A stretch of 64,000 nt of DNA, from contig PUFA01000003.1 of assembly GCA_003508835.1 (NCBI GenBank), positions 14,981,501 to 15,045,500 of the forward strand. Reading direction: 5' to 3'. Each line of letters starts with the position of its first letter. Position 1 is the stretch's first letter. This document shows positions 47,681 to 58,219 of this stretch, piece after piece. Origin of the DNA: Eonycteris spelaea. Lineage: Eukaryota; Chordata; Mammalia; Chiroptera; Pteropodidae. Under the pieces are notes generated by a model. The model was not told the origin of the DNA. It did no database searches and saw nothing but the letters and a program-made list of their open reading frames with translations. The translations under genes were made by a program, and so were the position numbers.

Positions 47681-48599
47681 AAGTTACCTAGTACCTTAGT
47701 TTTCTTATCTCTTTCTTGAGCTAATTATCAGTGCCCTTCTTATCCCAAGGGATATTTATGAGAAATAAATAAGATACAGAAATGCACAAGTCTATTCTGA
47801 AATGAAGTATTTTTATTAGTATCATCACCCTAATCATCAGCTTAGCTGTTGTCATCATTAAATCACAAAATACATTTTTATCCTAGTTCCTGTCAGCATC
47901 ATTTATATGATGTAGGTCATATGGCAGCTGGATGCTGTAATCATTTCTTATGTCCTCTCTTCAGGGATATAGATATACCATGCACTACTTGCCTGATATC
48001 CAGGATTATTACTCTTATATTTTCCTACCACTGGGCTGTGTCAAGCATGTTTATGTGCATTTTGTGGCCTTGTAAACAGATGAACAAGATCCAACAGGAA
48101 AACTGCGGTGACTGTGCTGGGATAAAGGGCTGGCTGGCTTTTTAAAAGCCATCAATAAGAAATATGGGGCAGCATGAGAGCTGGCTGTAAATGAGAGGCA
48201 CCTGAGACAGGAGCAGTCTGCTCATGAATGAGGCAAGCGCCCATAAACAGCAATAAGAAATGGCTGAGAGGCGCATGAGACACATCAAAGCATTAACTTG
48301 TAAGAAAGTTGGAAAAATTTGATCTTTAAAAAGTAGTCCCGGGATGGGATTGTTCTTAAAGTTTTGTTTGGTTAATGTTGCATGAGCTTCTCATGGATCA
48401 ATTATTTATTAACCTAAGTAACAAGACACAGGAGGTACCAAGTCTTTTTTTGGGTATCCTGGAGGCTACAAAGAAAATCAACCATGGTTCAGAACTCAAG
48501 TGTGGAAAATTGTATAAATATTTGCATATACTTTTGAGTGGTTTTGTGTACATTTTTTGTCTCCAAGAACAAATTCTGGAAGTATACAGGATAATAAAA
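47681..48599. other. unassigned, part unique-looking sequence
   Basis: No gene. Bases 48150-48360 have balanced composition, several CpGs and no repeat resemblance, and are flagged as a candidate conserved noncoding element. Confidence 0.4.
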
Positions 48600-48735
48600 C
48601 CAAGGCTATCTAGGCAAAGTGACTCCACCAAAGTCATTCAGTTAGCAGGTGATGAAGCCTCAAGGTCATTCCGGGTTATCTGCTTCCCAACGCAGTGCTC
48701 TATTACACTCTGTAACACAAGAGTGTTTTATCCCT
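48600..48735 (-). mobile_element. MIR SINE fragment (antisense)
   Basis: 'aagtcattcagttagcaggt' followed by 'gatgaagcctcaaggtcatt', 'gggttatctgcttcccaacg' and 'cagtgctctattacactctg' follows the antisense MIR head. It lies inside the 136-codon frame at 48375-48785, which argues against that frame being a gene. Confidence 0.55.
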
Positions 48736-49499
48736 TGCTGTCCCAAGGAGGGACACAAATAGTTATATCACAGACCATGATATAATGTCTGTCATGTGAA
48801 AGACTCACATCAAGTAGCTAGAGAAAGAAGAGGTTACCTGAAAGGTGTGGCTTTTCAATTAAGACCAAAAACATGAGACAGCTTTGTCCAACTAGGAGCT
48901 CTTTACTTATTGCTGTTACTATCTAGTCGACATCTGAAATCATTGTAGAACAGGCAGCATAAACAAGAAATGGGATTGCAGAGAAAGTAAGGTGATGTCC
49001 GCAAAAGTGCCAAAAGAGAGTGATAGTTAATAAGAAGAGACAATAGGCAGGAGCCATAATTTGGAAACCTTCATGGCTTTGGATCCTGATGAACTGGACG
49101 ACCAGAAATAAGATTGCCATCACAGGGTGGATGGCAACATCACAGTCTCTAAGACAGAATGTTCTTCTGGATGAGCAGAGACCTCAGTGGAGTAGAAACT
49201 GAATTGAAGAATAAAAATAAATATTTCTTTAACTATTTGGTTTCTTCCTGAAATAACCTGGCTAAAAAGAATTAACCAAATAAACTTTATGATACTCCAG
49301 TGCAAAGCCAGATTTAATTAGTGTGCTATAATGGCAATTCATTTTGTTAGGGGCTCAGGTTGGTTTAAGAACAGTCAAGTAAGAATTTATAATGGAGGAG
49401 GCCTTCAGATATTGCTCAGATTTCCCTAAAGACACCTCTACCCAGATGGCTATTCAAATAAGGACTATTATTCAGGATTTAAAATTTTGTTTCTCCTAA
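48736..49499. other. unassigned noncoding sequence
   Basis: Nothing recognised. Frames here are under 70 codons. Confidence 0.4.
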
Positions 49500-49754
49500 A
49501 CACAATAGTAATAGATTCCAACTATGGAAAATTTAAAACAATTTATAGTGTTAAATTTTGAATATAACCCTATTGCTAAAACTTTAGAGTATTAAATTCC
49601 TGTCTTTAAATTCTAGTCTTTTATTTGTAAACTAGTATGCATGTATATAAAATGGTATCATCCATATGTCATGTATACTTATTATTATTAATAATTAACC
49701 AAATTATTAATAATTAACCAAAAGTGTGTATATATATATATAATTATATGAAAC

Positions 49755-49835
<81 letters not shown>

Positions 49836-49945
49836 AATATTGATCACACTTTACTTAAAGTATGATCACACTATATATATGGTTTGGTGTCCTGCTTTTA
49901 TCCCACTTAACAATTGGGAAAATTGTAATGTTTTATGTTATCCCA
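49500..49945 (-). mobile_element. old LINE-1 3' region (antisense), split by microsatellites
   Basis: 'gtcttttatttgtaaactag' with 'tatgcatgtatataaaatgg' on the left and 'tggtttggtgtcctgctttt' with 'atcccacttaacaa' on the right match neighbouring parts of an antisense L1M 3' untranslated region. The simple-repeat expansion at 49684-49830 separates them. Confidence 0.55.
49684..49830. repeat. 19-bp tandem duplication, (TA)n and (GA)n compound tract
   Basis: A perfect two-copy tandem repeat of 'attattaataattaacca' plus one A (49684-49721) is followed by TA-rich repeats (49727-49774) and then by about 28 uninterrupted GA units (49775-49830). Confidence 0.95.
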
Positions 49946-50890
49946 AGTGTTAACCTTACCATTTTCAAGGGTCATCTTCCAGCAGAGATTTGAGCAAAGG
50001 AGAATGTGCCAGACAATTGTCCCTTTGTCCATTCATTTCATAGGCACTCCTTTTTGTCACTTTGCTGGGCCTGTAGTGCCACCATTCCTGCTTCAGAGCC
50101 TCAGTGACTAATTCCAGGGCAACTCTGTCATGCAGTGCAGCCACCACTGTGCTGACCTCACAAAAGTGACCACAATCTATAAATTTTCTATAATATCACA
50201 AAAATAAGACTGTACATGTAAACACACTTTATTGAAGGATGGTGAATAACCAGAGGTAATTAGGGTGCTGGGGGAAAGGGGTAGAGTAGAAGATAACCTA
50301 GATGCTAAATATGGTGGTTCCTAGAATCTAAGGCTAAGGAGCCAACGTCAAAACCTTCCAGGATTCACCATTGCCTTGATTCATTGTTGAGATGTGCTCT
50401 ACCTCATCCTGCCACTCCCCCACCGAAAGGATACAAGACCCTAAGGTATCACATTTCTGGAAGTCTGTGGTTTGCTAAGATGTCACGATTTCATTTTTCA
50501 GAGATAATAATTCTTACAAAGAAGACTATCTAAATTCATTTTTCCCCCTAATACAAATAACCCACACAGCCTCTCCTGGTCAACAGAGAGAAAGCTTTAC
50601 ATGGTTCTAGAGAAAAGCATAAGATATCATTTAGGACATGTCTAATGCCTACTGATTCATAAGAAATCTGATTTTGTAGCTGTGCTTGAAATAATAGGCC
50701 ATCCCGTGCAATTATAGTTTTTCTTTACATTCAGATAGAAAATTTCTTAAGCTTAATCAATTTTTTCTCTGAATACCAGTATTAATCATTCACCAGTTGT
50801 TTTTTTGTGTTTGTTTATTTGTTTGTTTTTAAGGCGAGGCAACCCTTGGTTGACCTAACATATGACAAGGACCTTATCAGTTTACAATAC
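49946..50890. other. unassigned noncoding sequence
   Basis: No repeat or gene named. A (GTTT)n-like patch lies at 50808-50832, shortly before the 5S-derived element. Confidence 0.4.
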
Positions 50891-51034
50891 CTTATTTATT
50901 TATTTTTTATTTTTTATGCCTACAGCACCTTGTTTTTTAGATGGTCTCTCATCCAAGTATTAACCAGGCCTGACCCTGCTTAGCTTCTGAGATCAGACGG
51001 GATCAGGTACATTCAGGATGGCATGGCCATAGAC
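50891..51034 (-). mobile_element. 5S rRNA-derived SINE, copy 1
   Basis: Read on the minus strand, 51034-50916 matches 5S rRNA over its whole length (about 119 of 121 bases), for example 'agaagctaagcagggtcagg' and 'aatacttggatgagagacc', ending 'ggtgctgtaggcat'. An A-rich tail with TAAA units follows (50915-50891). The internal Pol III promoter regions are recognisable: the A-box area is intact and the C box has a change. It differs from 5S in ways shared with copy 2 (58220-58361), such as 'cctgatcccgtctgatc' where 5S has CCCGATCTCGTCTGATC. No convincing target duplication is seen. Confidence 0.85.
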
Positions 51035-51199
51035 TCCGGTTGTTGATTATTTATGTTGCTTTCATATCTCTTGTTTACAGACATACCAGCCTCAAAGGCT
51101 CCTTTTACTTCACACATGCTTCACCAAGAAATGGGCATGTGCAAGTTATTACTGAGCTAAATGGTAAAAACAGTAAATAAACTTGAAAAACATGGATCT

Positions 51200-51345
51200 G
51201 ATATTCACTATTTCATCACCTACTATAGGAACATTAGAGAGATCACTTAGACTTTATGGCTTCTGCCTCCTTGTTTTCAAAATTATGGATATGACAAAAA
51301 TAGTCTTTAGGATTTCTATAAATACTAGTTTATATCTCTAAAAAT
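51200..51345 (+). mobile_element. MIR SINE fragment
   Basis: 'gagatcacttagactttatg' followed by 'gcttctgcctccttgttttc' and 'aaaattatggatatgac' is a decayed MIR core in plus orientation. Confidence 0.5.
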
Positions 51346-51589
51346 ACTTAAATCAATAATTCTTAGCCCTGAGCCAAGTTATCTCCAAGTACCTTAAACT
51401 GTCAGTGATCTCAATCAAATAATTATTATTCATAAAACTATTTTTGATTTTAAGTAGAATTGTATCTGTATCATAGTTATTTGGGAAGAAATAACTATTG
51501 TATAAAATCAAGGCAGGGCAGACAAATTGTGAAGAAGTTGGTAATCAGTGAGTATCTTGCTTACCTGGGTCATCACTGTAGGCTTCCTC

Positions 51590-51720
51590 CATGTTTTCTA
51601 CCACTGAGTCCTTGTTATGAGCTGGGCACAGCCTTAAGCCAAAGGAATTCAGCAGTAAACAAAACAAAAAAGTTCTTGCCCCAGAGACCTTAAAGTCTAT
51701 ATCTAAAGAATCATCATGGA
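51590..51720 (-). mobile_element. L2 LINE 3' end (antisense)
   Basis: 'ccttgttatgagctgggcac' and 'cagcagtaaacaaaacaaaa' with 'ttcttgccccagagacctta' give the antisense L2 terminus. Confidence 0.6.
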
Positions 51721-52439
51721 ATAGACTAAGAAGCTTGTCAGTGACAACCTAGGGAAGATATGTAAACCTTGATACATGTAAGGAAGTGTGAGAGTTTGGT
51801 CCTTAGGTAGAATTTAGGGGAGGATAGGGTCAAGAAAAGAGGGTGAATATTCTTTCTATTAAAACAAACAAAAATTTATCTAGCCATGCCTCAGTAACTT
51901 TTATGTTTTCATCACATTTTGGACAAGGTACCTGACTTAAGTTATCTTACTTCTTTAGAAACCTCTAAGTTACTGATATTTTCCCCCTTGTATCCTGAAA
52001 TGCTAATCAATAAATTTTCACTTATCGATGCTATTTCTTCATTAAAAACCTTCTGGATAGTTGCCAAGTTTCACTCTGAGAGATAATGACGAAGGCCCTC
52101 CAACATGATAATATTCATTTTTTGGCTCCCATTCCATGCTCCCATCCCCTAATCTTTGCCTGAGTAAAGATTCACAAGTTATAAGACCCATGTTGACATT
52201 CTGACTGCAGATATATGCTCCCAACCAAAGTTTAGCTACGTTATCAATTCCATTGGAAACAACTTTTTTTAGACCACCATTGTACTCACTGAAAAAGTAA
52301 CATTGGAAATTATAGGAGAAATAAGATAAAAAGAATTTAGGTTCAAATTAGTAAAGATAAGAAGGAAAATCAATGATTAAAAAACACGTGAAATGGTGAG
52401 ATGATGAAATAGAAATAAAAACAGATCCAGATTCTAATA
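51721..52439. other. unassigned noncoding sequence
   Basis: No gene or named repeat. Confidence 0.4.
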
Positions 52440-52640
52440 TGTAGGTGATTACCAGTATTGCTAGTTTGGTAAATCATGTTAAACTTTGAACTTTAGTATC
52501 TTCATCCATTAAATTAAATGGTTTGATTAGAATATTTTTAGTGAATAAATATATCTCTCTGGTATGGTTTAAGCAGTCTTATTTAGATCACATGATTCCT
52601 GAACTCTTTCAGAGCCACAATTCTATAATTCTTATTTCCC
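52440..52640 (+). mobile_element. possible MIR3-like SINE
   Basis: 'tatcttcatccattaaatta' followed by 'aatggtttgattagaa' is the position of the MIR3 phrase 'tcatctgtaaaatgagggg' and 'ttggactaga'. 'agagccacaattctataatt' may be its end. Diverged. Confidence 0.4.
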
Positions 52641-53015
52641 CTGTGATGTTTTTATCCTAGTGACAAGAAGGCTAAGATGTGACACAATTACTACTTTTTT
52701 TTAAGGACAGGAAGTGCTTATAAAGTACATATAAGATATTTTTTTCCTACAAGTCTAGAACAAACAAACAAAAAAATACACATAGCCTATGCTTTTGAAG
52801 CAGAAGCGTGTAGGCTCAAAGAAAATGACTGAAAATAGTCAATGACTACTAGTTATTAGATATTATGCATTTAAATTGAAGGCAGGGAGGTTATGGTGGT
52901 TTTAAAATTATACTCACAAAAGTTTGATACTATTACCTTCAAGAATAGAACATGGCAGAATTTGTAGTTTGTCTCTTCTGAAAACAGATTATAAAATGAA
53001 TGAATTTCTGTCTCT
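52641..53015. other. unassigned noncoding sequence
   Basis: Nothing recognised. Confidence 0.4.
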
Positions 53016-53073
53016 CGTGCACGAGTGTGTATGCGCACGCATGCGTGCACGCGCACGCACACACATACACACT
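53016..53073. repeat. alternating purine-pyrimidine tract (Z-DNA-prone)
   Basis: About 58 bases mostly of CG, CA, TG and GT steps with several CpGs. It includes the palindrome 'cgtgcacg' (53016-53023) and a perfect 14-base palindrome 'gcacgcatgcgtgc' (53035-53048). Such sequence readily adopts left-handed DNA under supercoiling. Confidence 0.85.
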
Positions 53074-53613
53074 CTATTTCTCTGATCATTTAGACTCTAG
53101 TACTCCTAACAGTATGACCAGTCAAGTCACTCAACTTCTTAAACTTAGTCTCTTCAACTTAAACTTTCATTTAGGTCATGATGTTTAAATTTCCTTTTGA
53201 TTCTGACTTCAAAAGTCATACTTTCCTTATTCATAATCTTTATCCTTAGGCTTAATCTACAGGTAGACAAATATATTACCTTTTTAGTACTGAGGCTTTT
53301 TGTACCTTTCTGGTCTGTCTTATAAGAATCATTTCCTTGTGGGCCAAATAAAATTGACTTTTTAAAATGCCCGATTCGGTCTCCTTCCTCTGATTTTACA
53401 ACATGAACAGTCCGACCTGTGAATTTAATGACACAGATAAAATCCTGGTGTATTCACACAAAAACTGCTTTTATGTGTGTTCTGGCTCCTGAGCAGACTG
53501 CAAACGTATGTGCTGGTCCAAGAAACAAAAGGGAAAATGGCTATTTGAAAGGTAGTAAAAGTTTATTTTATGTCCTAATTTCATTTATGCCACCAGCTGT
53601 GATTACCTTAAAA

Positions 53614-53616
<3 letters not shown>
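53074..53616. other. unassigned noncoding sequence
   Basis: No gene or repeat recognised. Confidence 0.4.
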
Positions 53617-53666
<50 letters not shown>

Positions 53667-53669
53667 ACA
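53617..53669. repeat. (TG)n microsatellite
   Basis: About 24 uninterrupted GT units ending in 'gcacat'. Confidence 0.97.
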
Positions 53670-53969
53670 TGTTGCAGATAATAAAAGGCAAGGAAAAAAA
53701 TGCCCTTGTTCCTAGCAAATTGTACTGTTTATTAACCACATAGGTGTATTGATAGAATATATTAAAATCGTAAATTTTTTTGAGAGCTGAAAGAAAGCTT
53801 GGAAATTATCTTATCTAGTGATTGCTAATCCTGGACTCCTGAAGAGCTGTTTTCAAATATTTTCAAAGCCTAATGTAAATTATAATTGATCTATGATAAA
53901 GATTCAAAAACCATTTAACAGAAAATTCAGACAACAGGAGCAGTAATATCAGAAGGTGTTCGGGCTAGT
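53670..53969. other. unassigned noncoding sequence
   Basis: Nothing recognised in these 300 bases. Confidence 0.4.
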
Positions 53970-54120
53970 ACTTTTCCGTCCTATGCTTTTACAGATAAGG
54001 AAATTAAGCCCAAGTGTTTTCATTTTCTCAAGGTGAATCAGGATATTGGTGTCAGGACTCATAGGTGATTTGCTGACTCCTGTTCAGAATTCTTTTCATC
54101 TTACCTTTTGACTAAAAACC
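53970..54120 (-). mobile_element. MIR SINE (antisense)
   Basis: 'ttacagataaggaaattaag' with 'cccaagtg' is the antisense MIR core ('tagatgaggaaactgaggc' type), followed by 'caaggtgaatcaggatattg' and 'tttgctgactcctgttcaga'. Confidence 0.65.
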
Positions 54121-54394
54121 ATCCTGAGTTAAACTAATTCTTTGTGGTCACACTAGTCAAAGCCTTATAATCCTATCTGCGGGCCAGAGAGTGCCCAAGT
54201 CAAAGCCTTCAGAGAAGTGGACTCTTATTTTAGTTGCCAGCCTTGCACCATGTTTCTAATTCTCTCGTAGGTAGTATAATCTCCATTTTTGCTCTGTTTC
54301 TGACCTTTTTGGATTTCTGTGTTATACCTTTGCTCTCTGTACAAGTGTAACCTGTCTAGTTCCTGACTTATTCACATTAAAAGTTATTTTAATA

Positions 54395-54575
54395 ACAATA
54401 ATATATTTACTGAATGTCTATTGTAAAAAAGCCATTTTATTAAATACTTTCATCCAAAACTAGTAACATTCCCATGAGGTTTTAGAAAGTAAGACTCATA
54501 TTATTTAAGTAACTTGGCTCAGATCACCTAGCTTCAAGTATCTGGTCCAGGGATACTACAGGCATTCTGATTTCA
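54395..54575 (-). mobile_element. MIR SINE (antisense)
   Basis: 'taagtaacttggctcagatc' followed by 'acctagcttcaagtatctgg' matches antisense MIR 'taagtaacttgcccaaggtc' and 'acacagctagtaagtgg'. The upstream part is diverged. Confidence 0.6.
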
Positions 54576-54593
54576 AAGTAACCAAAGTATCCT

Positions 54594-55024
54594 ACAATAA
54601 GATTGGATAAAAAAGATGTGGTATATATATACAATAGAATATTACTCAGCTATAAGAAGATATGAAATACTGCCATTTGTGACAACATGGCTGAATCTTG
54701 AGATAATCGTGCTAAACAAATGAGACACAGAAAAAGTTGAAAAACACATGATATCATTCATATGACAAATCTAAAGGCAACAAACAAACCTAACAAACAA
54801 ACAGAGATTCACAGACATGGACAGTGGACTGGTGGTTACCAGAGTTGGTGGGGGCGGGTGGAGGTAGGGGTTAAAGGGGTCAAATATGTGGTGACAGAAA
54901 GAAATTTAACTATGGGTGGTGAACACACAATGCAATATATATATGCTTCAGTGTTGGATTGTACACTTGAAACTTATTGGATTTTGGTTGATCAATGTCA
55001 CCTCAATAATTTTTAATAAAAAAA
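54594..55024 (+). mobile_element. 5'-truncated LINE-1, bat-like 3' end, with target duplication
   Basis: Starts inside the L1 3' region ('gattggataaaaaagatgtg'), passes 'aatagaatattactcagcta', 'gtggactggtggttaccaga', 'gttaaaggggtcaaatatgt', 'gggtggtgaacacacaatgc' and 'tacacttgaaacttattgg', and ends in AATAAA plus an A tail. 'aaagtatcct' (54584-54593) and 'aaagtattct' (55025-55034) form a 10-bp target duplication with one mismatch. The 3' untranslated wording is the type I associate with bat L1s. It carries no useful coding sequence. Confidence 0.85.
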
Positions 55025-56344
55025 AAGTATTCTCAGTCTAAAATGCAAAGAATTTGGATGTGCAAAAATCATTTTTTTTCTTTATATAAACAGGATAAGT
55101 TTGTCAAAAGTACAAAATAGGAAATGATTGGTAGATAATTTGCATGTCCATTCATATATACATATATAAATTAAAATTTTATGTTTAGGTGTATATGAGT
55201 TTTTTTAACATCCTGCTTGAACCAGCTTTTTTATTTACCAACTCTCACATAGGATGAGTTGTACTCTATTATAAGCAAATGTGTGTATTTGTTTTGTTTG
55301 TTTTGTCTAGCAATCCACAGACCAATGTCAGGGTATCTGTGAACTCCATGACATTGTATACGTATATGCGTAAGTCTCTGTGTGTGTAGATATAAGTTGT
55401 AGGTGTAGAGAACTGTGTCCGTTTCTGTGGGTGTAGGTGTAGGTGTATGTGTAGGTGTCGTACATATACATGTATATGTAGGTAAATATTTCTATGTGTA
55501 TTTTTCTTAAGACTCTATAGATTTCATCAGATTCTCAAAAAGAATCCAGGACAAAAAAATGTTTTTAAAAAAGCTCTACCTTATAAGAAATTTAGCATTC
55601 TTTTCCACAGTGACCATATCTAAATCCAGGCAGATCCTGCCTCGCTATTTCTAAGGATTTTTCATCATTCTCTTAGCTCTTTTTGTACATCTACCATATA
55701 CTTCAAACTATATGGTAGGTCCATTTTTGTTAGATTCAGAGATATTTGTAAAAAATAAATATTTTATTGTGACTCCATCCTTTTCTCTTTTTTCTTCCTG
55801 TCCAATTTGTTCCACTTGATCTCTCTAAATGCTTTAGTATCATTTCTCTCTTAACTTCCTCCCTTCATCACATTCGGTTATCAGGGATTGTTATTCGCAA
55901 GAATTAGAATCTCAAACTAACCTTGTCAAAATTCCTGCCCCACCGCATCTTTCTTCTGTAATAATAATGTCTTCTCTGCACTCCTGTCCATCTCTTCTCC
56001 ACCTGAAGCTGGCATCCTGCTTCAATGTTCACATAAGATTCCTAATAATTTACATGAATTTAAAGAACACAGTGCTATCTTTCTTCTAATAAGATTATTT
56101 CATTTTGTTTTTTTTTTTAACCATATTTGTTTCTTACAATAGGGAAGTTAGTAGGGCTCATGCTTCCTCATTTTTAAAGGAAAAAAATCAAAGCCCAGAG
56201 AAATATAAAATGTTGCCATAATCAAAAATTCAGTTACTAATATACCTGAGAATATATCCCAGATCTATTAACATTTAATCTAGACTTAAGTCAGGCCTCT
56301 ACTTAGAGTAGTTAATGAGTTAAACTGAGTAAGTCTATAGTACT
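55025..56344. other. unassigned noncoding sequence with GT-rich tandem tract
   Basis: Bases 55396-55485 are a degenerate tandem of GGTGTA/TGTGTA hexamers. The rest, including the C/T-rich part at 55770-56010, holds nothing I can name. Confidence 0.45.
55396..55485. repeat. degenerate (GGTGTA)n minisatellite-like tract
   Basis: The clearest part, 55427-55458, has five GGTGTA or ATGTGTA-type units. The flanks decay into GTAT/ACAT steps. Too irregular to be a telomere remnant (TTAGGG). Confidence 0.75.
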
Positions 56345-56500
56345 AGAAAAAACAATGTGTTTGTAATTAGAGAACCTAGGTTCCAGAGACAGCTTTGATA
56401 CTTACTAGAGTAGTGCCTTCATTCAAATATTTGAATAAATTATCTTCTCTGGATGTTACTTTCTTTGTAAAAAAATAAATAAAGGGGAGGGGGTCACAGG
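56345..56500 (+). mobile_element. MIR SINE fragment
   Basis: 'gagaacctaggttccagaga' matches the MIR head, followed by 'gatacttactagagtagtgc' and 'ttatcttctctggatgttac', the core region. Confidence 0.55.
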
Positions 56501-57209
56501 CAGGTCATGTTTTAGTTTCTCTAGTCCCTCCCTATCTTAGCACTTTTAATAGTTTGTCATTTACTTGGTCACTAACCCTGCTGGATGTGGAAGTGGTAAT
56601 AATAGACCAAGATGTGAGAATAACTGTCATTCTTTGGCATTGATGGCAAGAACGTTTGTACTTTCTTGAAGGAAAGAAGGAAATTCTCCTATAGAATGTG
56701 CTTTAGGCCTCATTCTAGCCTTTGGCTCATATGGACCCTAAATATAACAGCATTAGCTTCATACAGAACTAAATGACTTGGAGCGGGATTTTGACATGCC
56801 TGTCTTTGCCAATTCCTGCTAAACTGCTTGTGCTGTTTTTCTTTGTGAATCATTCCACACTCACTCAGTTGTGCCATCGCCAACTGCTCTGGTTGGCAAG
56901 GCCCTCTGAGGGCTTCACAGGCCACTGCTTGTGGCAGAGCGCCAAATGGATTATGGAATGGATGATTGACAATCACATAAGCATCCTGCCTTGTGGCGGC
57001 ACAAAACATAACTGTTATTATGTACGGAGCCTTTCAAAACACCATGTTAAATAGCCCATGTGAAAGGAAATTAACACCAAATTACTATTAGGAGCTACTT
57101 TTAAAACAGATGAATTGAGAGACCAAGGATGCTTACTTCTAATCAATCACCAATGTTTCTCTTATTTCTTTTTCTTTCATGTCCTGAATAGTTCTCTTAC
57201 CCATCATTT
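56501..57209. other. unassigned, unique-looking sequence
   Basis: Bases 56640-57130 do not resemble a repeat, are GC-richer than the surroundings and contain homeodomain-like motifs including 'tgattgaca' at 56964-56972. Overlapping open frames of 93 and 99 codons occur on both strands, which argues for constraint-free openness and not coding. A candidate conserved noncoding element. Confidence 0.4.
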
Positions 57210-57485
57210 ATCCATTAACTTGCTGCAATAGCCTCTTAAATGGACTTTTGTTTTTGGTCTTATCCATTTCAATCTGTTTTCTACACTGCTATATATTTCT
57301 GGAAGGTTCCTTGTAGTGTTCAAAATAAAATGCAGTCGCTTAGCATTATATAAAATGCCTTTCCTATAAGAGGACCTTCCAAACTCTCTAGCTTCATCCT
57401 TTGCCCCCTCCCACTGGCTCACCTCACATATAACCCTGTCTGTGGTAATTCTGTCACATATGCAAATCCTTAATACAATACTTAA
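57210..57485 (+). mobile_element. L2 LINE fragment
   Basis: 'tgctgcaatagcctcttaaa' with 'tggac', 'caatctgttttctacactgc', and 'accttccaaactctctagct' then 'ctcccactggctcacctcac' follow the L2 order 'gcaatagcctcctaactgg', 'ccattctccacactgc' and onward. The final 3' segment is absent. Confidence 0.65.
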
Positions 57486-57729
57486 ATGCAAATTTTAATG
57501 AAATAAATCATTTACCTTGCAAAGTCCATTAGGTATTCCTAGCAGGGTTCATTTTTGGTTAAATCTGAATGTATGCAGTTGGCCCTGAGAGCAGCGCACA
57601 GCTCAGAGAGAAATTATTCATATTGAACACTTTAGTGGGTTGAGTATTGGTCTTCAAAAAGATGATCTACGCACTAATCCCTGGAACCGGTGCTTATCAC
57701 CTTACATGGCAAAAGTGAGTAATATTCTA

Positions 57730-58115
57730 TGGCTTAGTCAGTTTGGCTGCTGTAATAGGATACTATATACTGGGCAGCTGAAACAACAGAAATTAACTTC
57801 TCACTGTTCTGGAGGCTGGGAAATCCTAGATCAAGGTGCTGGCAGATCCAATGTGTGAAGTGGACATAGTTTTTGGATTGTAGATTGTTGCCATCTTCTC
57901 ATATTCTCATATGGTGGGAGTAGAGGGAGAAAGAAGCAAGTTCTCATGTCTCTTCTTATAAGGATGCTAACCTTATCCATTCATGAAGACGTCACCCTAA
58001 TGACCTAGGCTCCTTCAAAAGCCTCATTTCCTAATACCCATCACATTGGGGGTTAGGATTCCAATATACACTTTTTTTTTTAGGTATGGGGGACACAACA
58101 GTTTATAATGCTGCA
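57730..58115 (-). mobile_element. MLT1 LTR inserted antisense in an older LTR
   Basis: The plus strand reads as reverse-complement MLT1: 'ttagtcagtttggctgctgt', 'aacaacagaaattaacttct' with 'cactgttctggaggctggga', 'gccatcttctcatattctca', 'ctaatacccatcacattggg' and 'tatgggggacacaaca'. It interrupts the plus-strand LTR between blocks that join in the consensus. Insertion edges are accurate to about 10 bases, and I cannot see a clean target duplication. Confidence 0.8.
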
Positions 58116-58219
58116 TGTTATAAAAGATGTACTTTAGTTAAGGAACTTTGAGAGGAGATTCTTATCCTGGATGATCTGGGTTGGCCTTCACTGCAGTCAC
58201 ACGTCACACGTAGCCTTCT

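Noticed and set aside
48375..48785. 136-codon plus frame
   Set aside because: Its 3' half is an antisense MIR; the rest has no recognisable domain and an overlapping frame is open on the other strand.
49684..49830. CRISPR array (short direct repeats)
   Set aside because: The repeats are head-to-tail without spacers, beside dinucleotide tracts, in a mammalian genome.
50916..51034. Functional 5S rRNA gene
   Set aside because: Many substitutions, a changed C box, and an A-rich tail instead of the normal T-run terminator context; it behaves as a retroelement.
55396..55485. Interstitial telomere repeat
   Set aside because: Units are GGTGTA/TGTGTA-like and irregular, not TTAGGG.
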